From Paracoccaceae bacterium (GTDB taxonomy: Bacteria > Pseudomonadota > Alphaproteobacteria > Rhodobacterales > Rhodobacteraceae): DNA of 49,630 nt. This document shows positions 15,367 through 23,383 of this stretch, in pieces. Both the position numbers and the translations under genes were made by a program. The notes under the pieces are model-generated. The model searched no databases, was not told the origin of the DNA, and saw only the letters and a program-made list of their open reading frames with translations. Numbering within the stretch: position 1 is the first letter of the stretch; each line of letters opens with the position of its first letter. Location of the stretch: NCBI GenBank assembly GCA_021647745.1, contig JAKIUB010000021.1, positions 1-49,630 of the forward strand, written 5' to 3'.

Positions 15367-16228
15367 TGTTGTGATGCTGTCTGTGCCGCTGTTTATCGGG
15401 TTGCTGGTGGTCGAGATTATCTGGATAAAGCTCAAGGGCAAAGGCGGCAGCTATGAAACCCGCGACACCGCGACCTCGCTTTTGATGGGCGCGGGAAACG
15501 TGGTGGCGGGGGTGGCGTTTGGCTTTGTGGCTTATGGGTTTTTCAGCTGGCTGTGGGGGTTTGCGCTATTTGATCTGGGGGCCTCGCTGCTGGTGATTGC
15601 GCTTTGCTTTGTGCTGGATGATCTGCGCTATTACTGGGTGCACCGCTTTGGGCATCGGGTGCGCTGGGTCTGGGCTAGCCATGTAAACCACCATTCCAGC
15701 CAGCATTATAACCTTAGCACCGCGCTTCGCCAAACATGGACCGCGACCTTCACCCTGATGATGGTGCTACGCGCACCGCTTATTTTGCTGGGTTTTAGCC
15801 CTGAAATGGTGCTGTTCGTCGGCGGGGTGAACCTGGTTTACCAATTCTGGATCCACACTGAAGCGATTGATAAAATGCCACGCTGGTTCGAGGCGGTGAT
15901 GAATACCCCGAGCCATCACCGTGTGCATCATGGCCGGGATCCGAAATATCTCGATACCAACTATGCCGGCGTTTTTATCATTTGGGACAAGCTGTTTGGC
16001 ACCTTTGTTCCCGAGCAGGAAACTCCGGATTACGGGTTGGTGCAAAACCTTGGCACGTTCAACCCGCTGCGGGTGGCGTTTCATGAATGGCGGTCGATGC
16101 TGGCCGATATTTTTGCGCCAAACCTGACCTTGCGCCAGCGTGTGGCTTATGCGCTAAAACCGCCAGGTTGGAGCCATGACGGCTCGCGAAAAACCTCGGA
16201 CCAGATAAAGGCCGAAAATGCGCCTTGA
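15353..16228 (+). CDS. sterol desaturase/fatty acid hydroxylase family protein
   Basis: 291 residues with several membrane helices and the eight-histidine di-iron pattern of the family: WVHRFGHRVRW, then HVNHHSSQHYN, then NTPSHHRVHHG near residues 90-200. Members are membrane-bound hydroxylases or desaturases of sterols, fatty acids, carotenoids or other lipids using O2. Substrate is not evident; bacterial members often act on hopanoid-like or ornithine lipids. The ATG at 15353 is chosen because GGGG at 15343-15346 sits six bases upstream; an in-frame ATG at 15347 would leave no gap to that ribosome site. It overlaps the preceding small gene. Confidence 0.88.
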   Translation: MNFPDVVMLSVPLFIGLLVVEIIWIKLKGKGGSYETRDTATSLLMGAGNVVAGVAFGFVAYGFFSWLWGFALFDLGASLLVIALCFVLDDLRYYWVHRFGHRVRWVWASHVNHHSSQHYNLSTALRQTWTATFTLMMVLRAPLILLGFSPEMVLFVGGVNLVYQFWIHTEAIDKMPRWFEAVMNTPSHHRVHHGRDPKYLDTNYAGVFIIWDKLFGTFVPEQETPDYGLVQNLGTFNPLRVAFHEWRSMLADIFAPNLTLRQRVAYALKPPGWSHDGSRKTSDQIKAENAP

Positions 16229-16339
16229 TCAAGCCGCAATTCGAGGTGGAGCGCTTGGGTTGGCGCATTACCGATGAAGGCGAAAGCCCTATTTCGGGCC
16301 AGCACGGCAATCAGGAATTTTAATCGCCGCGCAAAAGCG

Positions 16340-16948
16340 CTAATCCGAAGTATTTTCGCTGGCCTTTCCCAAGGCGCGTTTCAGGGCAGGGCGGGCGCGC
16401 AGCCGCTTGAAATAGTCCCCGACCTTGCCCTTTGGCAGCTCGAATTTTGCGCCCAAAGCCCAGCCCGCACAATGGCTAAGCAGCAGGTCCGGCACGGTAA
16501 TTTGATCTCCCATCACAAATTCATTATCGCCTAGCCGCGTTTCCAGATTTACCATGGCGCGGGCGAAATCCCATTCGGCAGAGGCGCGAATATCCGGCAC
16601 CCGTAGTTCTTCGGGGTAATAAAACGTATGCTTGGTCGCGACCCACAGCACTGCGTCCAGCTCGTCATTGGCAAAATGGGTGAAGCTGTCTTGCTCGGCT
16701 CGCTCAAGGCTACCGCATGGATAGGTGAGCGCGCCGTGTTTGTCTGCCAAAAACTGCATAATCGCCACCGAGTCAAAAATCGCTTTACCGTCCACGATTA
16801 GCGCCGGCACCTTGCCCGAGGGGTTCACCTTTTGGATGGCTTCGCTCTGCGGCCCGGCTTCAAGGATCTCGTATTCCTGCCCCAGCTCTTCCAGCATCCA
16901 GAAAACCCGCATGGCGCGGGAGCGGGCGGTGCCGATAACCTGATACAT
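16340..16948 (-). CDS. glutathione S-transferase family protein
   Basis: 202 residues. The N-terminal thioredoxin-like domain has the likely catalytic Ser/Arg segment TARSRAMRVFWMLEELG, the cis-Pro motif GKVPALIVDG at about 46-55, and the glutathione gamma-Glu contact region FDSVAIMQFLADKHG. The helical C-terminal domain ends with RPALKRALGKA. GSTs conjugate glutathione or reduce disulfides and peroxides; the substrate is unknown. It is the last gene of a minus-strand run leuS-lptE-holA-SemiSWEET-GST and starts 9 nt after the SemiSWEET stop. The operon is housekeeping in nature, so this may be a general detoxification enzyme. Confidence 0.9.
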   Translation of the reverse strand: MYQVIGTARSRAMRVFWMLEELGQEYEILEAGPQSEAIQKVNPSGKVPALIVDGKAIFDSVAIMQFLADKHGALTYPCGSLERAEQDSFTHFANDELDAVLWVATKHTFYYPEELRVPDIRASAEWDFARAMVNLETRLGDNEFVMGDQITVPDLLLSHCAGWALGAKFELPKGKVGDYFKRLRARPALKRALGKASENTSD

Positions 16949-16957
16949 GGTTTTCTC

Positions 16958-17206
16958 CTATTTATAGATAAGCTTGGCAATGACGATAGAGCCAACCAGA
17001 ATAATTGCAAAGATATTCGCGATAATTATCGGCCAGGAAAGCAGCATCAACCCATAGATAAACCAAAGTGATACCGTGGCCAAAATCAGCAAATTGGTGG
17101 TCAGTGACAAGGCCTTGGTCTCGCGACTTGACCACGCTTTATAAACCTGTGGCAGCCAGCCAATGGTGCCCAGAAACGCAGCCAGATATCCAATATACTC
17201 GGCCAT
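16958..17206 (-). CDS. SemiSWEET-type transporter (PQ-loop, three helices)
   Basis: 82 residues with three hydrophobic helices (about 4-22, 38-58, 61-80). Helix 1 carries LGTIGWLPQVYKAW, matching the PQ motif of SemiSWEET/MtN3 proteins (here LPQ). SemiSWEETs dimerise to form a six-helix channel that moves sugars or small solutes down their gradient. The length is typical (about 85-100 residues). It starts 9 nt after holA and ends 9 nt before GST, so it is embedded in the leuS-lptE-holA transcript. The ligand is unknown, and nothing around it is sugar-related. Confidence 0.85.
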   Translation of the reverse strand: MAEYIGYLAAFLGTIGWLPQVYKAWSSRETKALSLTTNLLILATVSLWFIYGLMLLSWPIIIANIFAIILVGSIVIAKLIYK

Positions 17207-17215
17207 GTCGCTTTC

Positions 17216-18238
17216 CTACCGTGGCCGCATCATACTGATGCGGATAAAGGCGCGCTCGGTCATAGCCATTGCCGGAACGGGCTTGCTTGAGCGCAGGCCG
17301 AGGTCATTTTCCATTAATACCGAAAGTGCGGCTTCCAGCCGGTTCATGCCCCAGTTGCGGGCTTGCCGAGCCATCTGGTCGCGGCGCGGGCCAAAAACCG
17401 GCGGGCGAAGGCTGCCAAGTGCTTGTTCTATCCCTTGTCGGCTCGCTGCCGCAACGTGGAGTTGGCGAAAGTGACGGGTAGCGGTGATGGTCAGGGTGGT
17501 GGGGTTCGTGCCCTGGCTCGTAAGCCGAGCCATATAAGGGCCAATCTCGCCGGAGCGCCCTTCGGCGATGTGGCGGATAAGCTCGTCCAGACCAGCCTCA
17601 TGGCTGGCCGGAGCGCAGGCGAGCAAGTCTTGCGGGGTGACGGGGGAGGAGTCTGCGAGCGTGTAGAGCGAAAGCTTTTCGAGGGTTTGGGAAAAATCAC
17701 CCGGATCCAGCTCGTGTGCCAGTGTCTGGATATCGCGCAGGGTATCGGGCGGCAGGTTTTGCAAACCTTTGGCCGCGAGCTGTGCCTCGATTTCTTCGCG
17801 TGATGGCGGGTCGGTATAGATACCGATCGCCACGCTGTTTCGTCCGCTCTCAACCAGCTTGCGCAGACTGGAACGGGTATTGAGTTGGCCAGCGCTGATT
17901 ACGATCACTGCATCCCCCGCCTGCCAGTCCTCCAGCGCGGTTTTTATAGCTTTGGTGGTGGTGTCGGTGGCAGAGTCGACCTGCACCACCCGCAGGCCGG
18001 GAAAAAACCCGACGGCCTTTACTGCGTCTCCCAGTGCAGCCGGGTCTTTGCGCAGCAGAGCAGCATCGAGCCGCGTGAGCCGCATTTCCTCATCTGCATT
18101 GGGACCAGTGAGCGCCTCTATAAGCGCCTTGCGTCGTAGCGCGACCCGCATCGCATCGGCACCATAAAGCAGGACTGCGGATTTGCTTTTATCGGGCTTG
18201 TTAAAAAACCGCACGGCATCGCGGCTGGCTAGCTTCAT
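17216..18238 (-). CDS. holA: DNA polymerase III subunit delta
   Basis: 340 residues. It has the HolA layout: an N-terminal AAA+-like domain lacking Walker motifs (FNKPDKSKSAVLLYGADAMR near the start), a central lid with PPDTLRDIQTLAHELD around 160-175, and a helical collar domain at the C-terminus (PTTLTITATRHFRQLHVAA). Delta opens the sliding clamp (dnaN product, also in this window) as part of the clamp loader. The start overlaps the lptE stop by 4 nt. The pairing lptE-holA after leuS is a widespread proteobacterial arrangement, which supports both calls. Confidence 0.93.
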   Translation of the reverse strand: MKLASRDAVRFFNKPDKSKSAVLLYGADAMRVALRRKALIEALTGPNADEEMRLTRLDAALLRKDPAALGDAVKAVGFFPGLRVVQVDSATDTTTKAIKTALEDWQAGDAVIVISAGQLNTRSSLRKLVESGRNSVAIGIYTDPPSREEIEAQLAAKGLQNLPPDTLRDIQTLAHELDPGDFSQTLEKLSLYTLADSSPVTPQDLLACAPASHEAGLDELIRHIAEGRSGEIGPYMARLTSQGTNPTTLTITATRHFRQLHVAAASRQGIEQALGSLRPPVFGPRRDQMARQARNWGMNRLEAALSVLMENDLGLRSSKPVPAMAMTERAFIRISMMRPR

Positions 18239-18744
18239 AGCCCGAGGCTTTCTGCGCTGGAGGTGAGGCGGGTGGTGATCTGGTCTGCGAGCGAGACAGC
18301 AAGGCGGCGGTTGGCGTCTCGCTCGGATATAAAAGTAGCGTAGGCGTTGGCGGTGGCACTATAGGCGGTAAAGGCGCGCAGCCGGTCTTGCAGCACCGCC
18401 TCGCCATCGGCAATTCGGGTTAGGGTAAAGGCGGCAATGCCGGTCAGATTATAGCGGGTGATGGCATTATCTTGCGCAATCGCCAACCCTTTTGAAGTGA
18501 CGCTCAGGGTGACATCAAGCTGGAAAAGCGGGGTTTGGGTGAGACCAAGCCGGTTTTCCAGCTCTTCGTTGAACTCGAAGGTCAGGCGGCTGTTGACCGC
18601 GCTGAAGGCGATCTTGCCGCGCAAGGCCTCGGCAGCAGATCCGCGGCCATAAATAGGGGTGAACCCGCAGGCGGCCAACGCCAGCGGGGCCAGCAGCAGC
18701 GCGCGGCGGCTTATCATTTCCAGATGCGGCTTAGATGACGACAT
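18235..18744 (-). CDS. lptE: LPS-assembly lipoprotein LptE
   Basis: 169 residues with a lipoprotein signal: MISRRALLLAPLALAAC, the lipobox LALAAC placing the lipidated Cys at residue 26 of the full frame. After it comes GFTPIYGRGS, the usual opening of alphaproteobacterial LptE. LptE plugs the LptD barrel that inserts LPS in the outer membrane. Position between leuS and holA is the conserved lptE locus. The start at 18744 lies 6 nt after an AGGA ribosome site within leuS and overlaps it by 14 nt; an in-frame ATG at 18717 gives a tidier signal peptide but no good ribosome site. Confidence 0.88.
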   Translation of the reverse strand: MSSSKPHLEMISRRALLLAPLALAACGFTPIYGRGSAAEALRGKIAFSAVNSRLTFEFNEELENRLGLTQTPLFQLDVTLSVTSKGLAIAQDNAITRYNLTGIAAFTLTRIADGEAVLQDRLRAFTAYSATANAYATFISERDANRRLAVSLADQITTRLTSSAESLGL

Positions 18745-21256
18745 TCACAATCCTGCCCGGCACAACGATCAGCTTTTTGGGGGCATTGCCACCCAAAGCC
18801 TTGATCACAGCATCGCTGCTCAGCGCCAGTTTTTCAACCTCGTCTTTTGAAGCATCCTTGCTTACGCTGATTTCCGCCCGCCGCTTGCCATTGATCTGGA
18901 TCGGCATGATGATGGTATCTTCCACCAGCATCGCCGGGTCGGCCTTGGGAAAGGGCGCAAGTGCAGCCAGCTCCTCGCCGCCGAGCCGCTCCCAGCATTC
19001 TTCGGCCAGATGCGGGATAATGGGCTGCATCAACAGCGCCATGGTGCGCATCGCGGCGCGGCGGTCGCCCTTGGATTTGGCAATCGCGGCGGTGAACTCA
19101 TAGAGCTTGGCGATGGATTTGTTGAAGGCAAAACCCTCATAACCCTCGGTGACGTCCCTAATGGCGCGGTGGGTGGCTTTCGTGAGGGCGATATCCTCGT
19201 CATTGCGGCGCTCGTCCGCGATCTCGTCGGTCAGCCGCCAGATGCGCTGCAGGTGCTTCCATGCGGCCTCGGCACCGGAAGTCGTCCACTCCACATCGCG
19301 CTCGGGCGGGCTGTCTGATAGCACAAACCAGCGCGCGGTATCAGCGCCGAATTGCTCGATTTGTTCGACCGGATCAATGACATTGCGCTTGGATTTCGAC
19401 ATTTTGATCGACGGGCCAACGGTGACCTTCTCGCCGGTCTCAACCAGCTTATAGCCATCACCATCTACAACAAGCTCGTCAGGCGAATGCCATACATCAC
19501 GGCCCTTTGCATCCTTGGTCGAATAGGTTTCGTGGCAGACCATGCCTTGGTTGAACAATGCGTTAAACGGCTCGATGCAGCGCTCCGGCAGGTGGCCGGT
19601 TTTGACCATGGCGCGGGCGAAGAAGCGCGAGTAAAGCAGGTGCAAAATGGCGTGCTCCACCCCGCCGATATATTGGTCCACGTTCATCCAGTAATCAGCA
19701 TCACCCAAGTTGGTGGGGGTGTCGGCATTGCTGGAGGTGAAGCGGGCATAATACCACGAGCTGTCCACGAAGGTGTCCATGGTGTCGGTTTCACGCAGGG
19801 CAGGCGCGCCGCAGCTTGGGCAGGGGGTGTTGCGCCATGTCGGGTGGCGGTCCAGCGGGTTGCCGGGCAGCTCAAAGCTCACATCCTCGGGCAGCTCGAT
19901 CGGCAGGTTTTCCTTTTTTTCAGGCACCACGCCGCAGCTTTCGCAATGCACAACGGGGATCGGGCAGCCCCAATAGCGCTGCCTTGAGATACCCCAATCG
20001 CGCAGGCGAAACACGGTTTTGCCCTGCCCCGCTTTGGCAGCCTCAATTCGCTTGATCGCCTCGGCCTTGGCGCTTTCGATATCCATGCCATCCATGAAGC
20101 GCGAATTGATCAGGGTGCCGGCATCGGTGAAGGCTTCGTTTTCTACGGTGAAATCCTGGCCATCGGGGGAGACCACGGCGGTGGTCCCCAGCCCGTATTT
20201 TCGGGCGAAATCAAGGTCGCGCTGATCGTGCGCGGGGCAGCCGAAAATCGCGCCGGTGCCGTAATCCATCAGGATAAAATTGGCGATGTAAACCGGCAGC
20301 TCAATGGAGCTGTCAAACGGATGCACCACCTTTATGCCGGTATCAAAGCCCAGCTTCTCGGCCTTTTCCAAGGCTTCGGCACTGGTGCCCGTGCGGCGGC
20401 ACTCGGCGGTGAAGGCGGCCACCTCGGGGTTGCCCTCCAGCGCTTTGGCCAGCGGGTGGTCAGCCGAAATGCCGGCAAAGCTTGCGCCAAACAGGGTGTC
20501 GGGGCGGGTGGTGTAGACCTCCAGCGCATCAAACCCTTCAGGCGCGCCTTTGGTTTTGAAGCTGAATTGCAGGCCCTGTGATTTGCCGATCCAGTTTTTC
20601 TGCATCAGCCGCACTTTTTCCGGCCAGTTTTGCAGGCCATCCAGCGCTTCCAGCAGCTCGTCGGAATATTCCGATATCTTGAAAAACCACTGCGTCAGCT
20701 CTTTGCGCTCCACTTCCGCGCCCGAGCGCCAGCCCTTGCCGTCAATCACCTGCTCGTTGGCCAGCACGGTCATATCGACCGGGTCCCAGTTGACGGAAGC
20801 GTTTTTGCGGTAGGCCAGCCCGGCATCGAGCATATCAAGGAAAAGCGCCTGCTGCTGGCCGTAATATTCCACATCGCAAGTGGCGAATTCGTGGGACCAG
20901 TCAAGCGAAAGCCCGAGCGCCGCAAATTGGGTTTTCATCTCTGCGATGTTTTTATAGGTCCATTTACCGGGGTGGGTATTATTGGCCATAGCCGCATTTT
21001 CAGCCGGCATACCAAAGGCATCCCAGCCCATGGGGTGAAATACATTAAAGCCCTTGGCTGCCTTATAGCGCGCCACGAGATCCCCCATGGTATAGTTGCG
21101 CACATGGCCGATATGCAGCTTGCCCGAGGGGTAGGGAAACATCTCGAGCACATAGTATTTGGGCCGGCTATCGTCTCTTTGGGCGATAAAAACCTGAGAA
21201 TCCCGCCATTTGGCTTGCCATTTCGGCTCGGTAACATGGGCATTATAACGTGACAC
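18731..21256 (-). CDS. leuS: leucyl-tRNA synthetase
   Basis: 841 residues, class I synthetase. HIGH lies at 48-51 (SGKLHIGHVRNY), the zinc-type CxSC pairs of the insertion domain at HCESCG and CPSCGAP, and KMSKS at 618-622 (IKMSKSKRN). The CP1 editing domain region includes YTTRPDTLFGASF and DYGTGAIFGCPAHDQRD. It charges tRNA-Leu and edits mischarged products. It is the first gene of the minus-strand run leading to lptE and holA. The divergent porin gene begins 241 bp away, and that gap must hold both promoters. Confidence 0.97.
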   Translation of the reverse strand: MSRYNAHVTEPKWQAKWRDSQVFIAQRDDSRPKYYVLEMFPYPSGKLHIGHVRNYTMGDLVARYKAAKGFNVFHPMGWDAFGMPAENAAMANNTHPGKWTYKNIAEMKTQFAALGLSLDWSHEFATCDVEYYGQQQALFLDMLDAGLAYRKNASVNWDPVDMTVLANEQVIDGKGWRSGAEVERKELTQWFFKISEYSDELLEALDGLQNWPEKVRLMQKNWIGKSQGLQFSFKTKGAPEGFDALEVYTTRPDTLFGASFAGISADHPLAKALEGNPEVAAFTAECRRTGTSAEALEKAEKLGFDTGIKVVHPFDSSIELPVYIANFILMDYGTGAIFGCPAHDQRDLDFARKYGLGTTAVVSPDGQDFTVENEAFTDAGTLINSRFMDGMDIESAKAEAIKRIEAAKAGQGKTVFRLRDWGISRQRYWGCPIPVVHCESCGVVPEKKENLPIELPEDVSFELPGNPLDRHPTWRNTPCPSCGAPALRETDTMDTFVDSSWYYARFTSSNADTPTNLGDADYWMNVDQYIGGVEHAILHLLYSRFFARAMVKTGHLPERCIEPFNALFNQGMVCHETYSTKDAKGRDVWHSPDELVVDGDGYKLVETGEKVTVGPSIKMSKSKRNVIDPVEQIEQFGADTARWFVLSDSPPERDVEWTTSGAEAAWKHLQRIWRLTDEIADERRNDEDIALTKATHRAIRDVTEGYEGFAFNKSIAKLYEFTAAIAKSKGDRRAAMRTMALLMQPIIPHLAEECWERLGGEELAALAPFPKADPAMLVEDTIIMPIQINGKRRAEISVSKDASKDEVEKLALSSDAVIKALGGNAPKKLIVVPGRIVNVVI

Positions 21257-21441
21257 TGGCTTAAGCTCCTGATCCGTAAATCGTTGTTGGCATCGGTTTA
21301 TCGGCTGAAATTGGCCGAAACAAGCGGATTCAAGGCGAAGGCGGTAGGAAACTGTGCCAAAAATGCAACGAAAATAAAAAACAACCGCGCAGGCTTTTCC
21401 GCTTGCTTGACCTGACAGGGCGGATGCGTGATGAAAGGTTC

Positions 21442-21475
21442 ACTCCTTCCGGACAACCCGGTAGAGGTTTTTTTT
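21442..21475 (+). terminator. terminator-like hairpin in the porin leader
   Basis: CTCCTTCCGG pairs imperfectly with CCGGTAGAGG around an ACAAC loop (four G/C pairs at the loop, two mismatches further out), followed by eight T (21468-21475). It stands 21 nt before the porin start. It may act as an attenuator or as an sRNA/Hfq target site. Confidence 0.4.
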
Positions 21476-21496
21476 AACACAAATGAGGGAATAACG

Positions 21497-22612
21497 ATGA
21501 AAAACGTTCTCTTTGCTTCTACAGCATTGGTTGCCTTTGCAGCCGCAGGCGTTGCTTCCGCACAGGATAGCGCCGTAACCGTCGACTGGGCCGCTGAGTT
21601 CACCCTGGGCTTTTACGCAGCTGAAAACCCCGGCCTTGGTAATAACATTGCCGATGAAGGTTTCTACACCGACGGCAGCATCGGTATCTCGGCAGCCGTT
21701 GATCTGAGCGATAGCGTATCCGCAAGTCTTGACTGGGATGTTCTTGAGTTTGACGGGGCGACCGGGACTGCTCTCGCTAACAACCTTCCTACCGCGGCCG
21801 TAATGTTTGACAACGGCACCATCGAGGCCTCCCTCACTTGGGGTGATCTGAATGACGGTGGCGCTTCCGAGCTTTATTACGAAGAGCGCCGCTTGATGAG
21901 AGTTGAGCTTGAAAACCACGATTCCAGCACTAGCCCTGCTGTTGTAGCCGAGCTTGTCTTTGGCAAATACAGCGTTGCTGCCGGTTGTGAACTCTCGGGC
22001 ACTAACAACGGTGTTTGTCAGGGTGCAAACTTCGGCTTAGGCGCCACCTTTGGCTCCGTCGATATCGGTGTTGGCCTTGATAGAATCTCCGCTGGTGTTC
22101 AGGACCTTGGCGTATTGGCAATTAGCGCAGACGCTACATTTGGCGCATTCGAAGTTGGTGCCTCTTATGCTGCCTCGATCGATAATGCGAATGCCAATGC
22201 AGCAGAAAACTCTATCGGCCTTAAAGCTAGATACGATATCAACGATGCGATTAGCGTTATGGCGTTCTACACGAGGAACACCGAAGTTGGTTATGAAAAC
22301 TCATATGGCATTGATGTTGACTACACTTCCGGTGCAATCGACCTGACCGCCTATTTCGAACTGCGTGACGAAGCTGGCAACGGCGAGAGAGCCTTTGGTA
22401 TAGATGGTTCTTATGCCGTAACCGACACGCTGAACGTTCTTGCCGGTGTTAACATCGACAGCGTTTGGACTGATACGACTAACTACTATGTTGGTGTTGA
22501 TTACGAAGTAAACGACAACATCACTGCTGGTCTGGCTTACAACTCCGGCGACGAAACCGGCGATGCTGAATACAAAGAAGGCATTGACGCTTGGTTGTCT
22601 GCTTCTTTCTAA
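21497..22612 (+). CDS. porin, alphaproteobacterial general porin family
   Basis: 371 residues. Signal peptide MKNVLFASTALVAFAAAGVASA is cut near residue 22. The mature part is a run of amphipathic beta strands with many Asp/Glu/Gly/Asn turns and ends in WLSASF; the C-terminal Phe is the outer-membrane beta-barrel signal. It resembles the Rhodobacter porin family and should form a trimeric 16-strand diffusion pore. Two cysteines close together (AAGCELSGTNNGVCQG) may form a loop disulfide. The ATG at 21497 follows GAGGGAA; frames reading upstream to 21428 would cross the T-run hairpin. A terminator follows at 22640. Confidence 0.92.
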   Translation: MKNVLFASTALVAFAAAGVASAQDSAVTVDWAAEFTLGFYAAENPGLGNNIADEGFYTDGSIGISAAVDLSDSVSASLDWDVLEFDGATGTALANNLPTAAVMFDNGTIEASLTWGDLNDGGASELYYEERRLMRVELENHDSSTSPAVVAELVFGKYSVAAGCELSGTNNGVCQGANFGLGATFGSVDIGVGLDRISAGVQDLGVLAISADATFGAFEVGASYAASIDNANANAAENSIGLKARYDINDAISVMAFYTRNTEVGYENSYGIDVDYTSGAIDLTAYFELRDEAGNGERAFGIDGSYAVTDTLNVLAGVNIDSVWTDTTNYYVGVDYEVNDNITAGLAYNSGDETGDAEYKEGIDAWLSASF

Positions 22613-22639
22613 GCAAAAGCTGACAAACTAAATAGTGAG

Positions 22640-22665
22640 GGGCGGGCCAAATGGCTCGCCCTTTT
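22640..22665 (+). terminator. intrinsic terminator of the porin gene
   Basis: GGGCGGGCC (22640-22648) pairs along its whole length with GGCTCGCCC (22653-22661), one G-U pair, AAAT loop, then TTTTA. It is 28 nt after the porin stop. Confidence 0.85.
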
Positions 22666-22726
22666 ACTTTGGCTTGTAGGAGCCGGGCTTTCGCGCTAGT
22701 CAGGCTGAAATAAGCAGGAGAATAGT

Positions 22727-23383
22727 ATGCCCTTGGCCGATATAGATACGCGAATATTAACCGCCTGCAAAACAGCCGGTCGCCAGCCGGATGATGTCAC
22801 GCTAATCGCGGTATCCAAAATGCAGCCAGATACGCGGGTTGTGTCTATACTGGAGGAAGGGCAGCGGATATTCGGCGAAAACCGCGTGCAGGAGGCTCAA
22901 GGCAAATGGCCCGCCTTCAAAGACCGCTTTAGCGACGTAAAGCTGCACCTGATCGGCCCGCTACAAAGCAACAAGGTAAAGCCGGCGCTGGAGCTGTTTG
23001 ATGCAATCCACACGCTAGACCGTGAAAAGCTGGCCTTTAAGCTGGTGCAAGAAGTGCAAGCGCGCGGCATTTGTCCGGAGCTGTTTATTCAGGTCAATAC
23101 CGGCGAAGAGCCGCAAAAAGCCGGTATATCTCCGCAAGAGGTAGATGGTTTTATCAAGCAATGCCAACAGCTTGATCTTGAAATATCAGGCTTGATGGCC
23201 ATCCCCCCCGTAAACGAGGAGCCAAGCTTGCACTTTGCCCTGCTGGCCAAAATGGCACGGCGCAACGGGCTAAAAGGCCTGTCCATGGGTATGAGCAGCG
23301 ACTTCGAGAGCGCTATCGCACTTGGCGCCACCCATATCAGGGTCGGCGCGGCTATTTTCGGCGAGCGGAATACCCCCGCCTAA
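22727..23383 (+). CDS. YggS-type pyridoxal phosphate homeostasis protein
   Basis: 218 residues, one TIM-barrel domain of the alanine racemase fold. The PLP lysine is in LIAVSKMQPD, followed by FGENRVQEAQGKW, HLIGPLQSNKVK, and the C-terminal phosphate loop GLSMGMSSDFESAI and HIRVGAAIFGER. All are YggS/PLPBP hallmarks. The family binds PLP and keeps its free level balanced without known catalysis. An AGGAG ribosome site precedes the ATG. The stop overlaps the gyrB stop by 4 nt on the opposite strand, so the two genes converge without room for a terminator. Confidence 0.93.
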   Translation: MPLADIDTRILTACKTAGRQPDDVTLIAVSKMQPDTRVVSILEEGQRIFGENRVQEAQGKWPAFKDRFSDVKLHLIGPLQSNKVKPALELFDAIHTLDREKLAFKLVQEVQARGICPELFIQVNTGEEPQKAGISPQEVDGFIKQCQQLDLEISGLMAIPPVNEEPSLHFALLAKMARRNGLKGLSMGMSSDFESAIALGATHIRVGAAIFGERNTPA

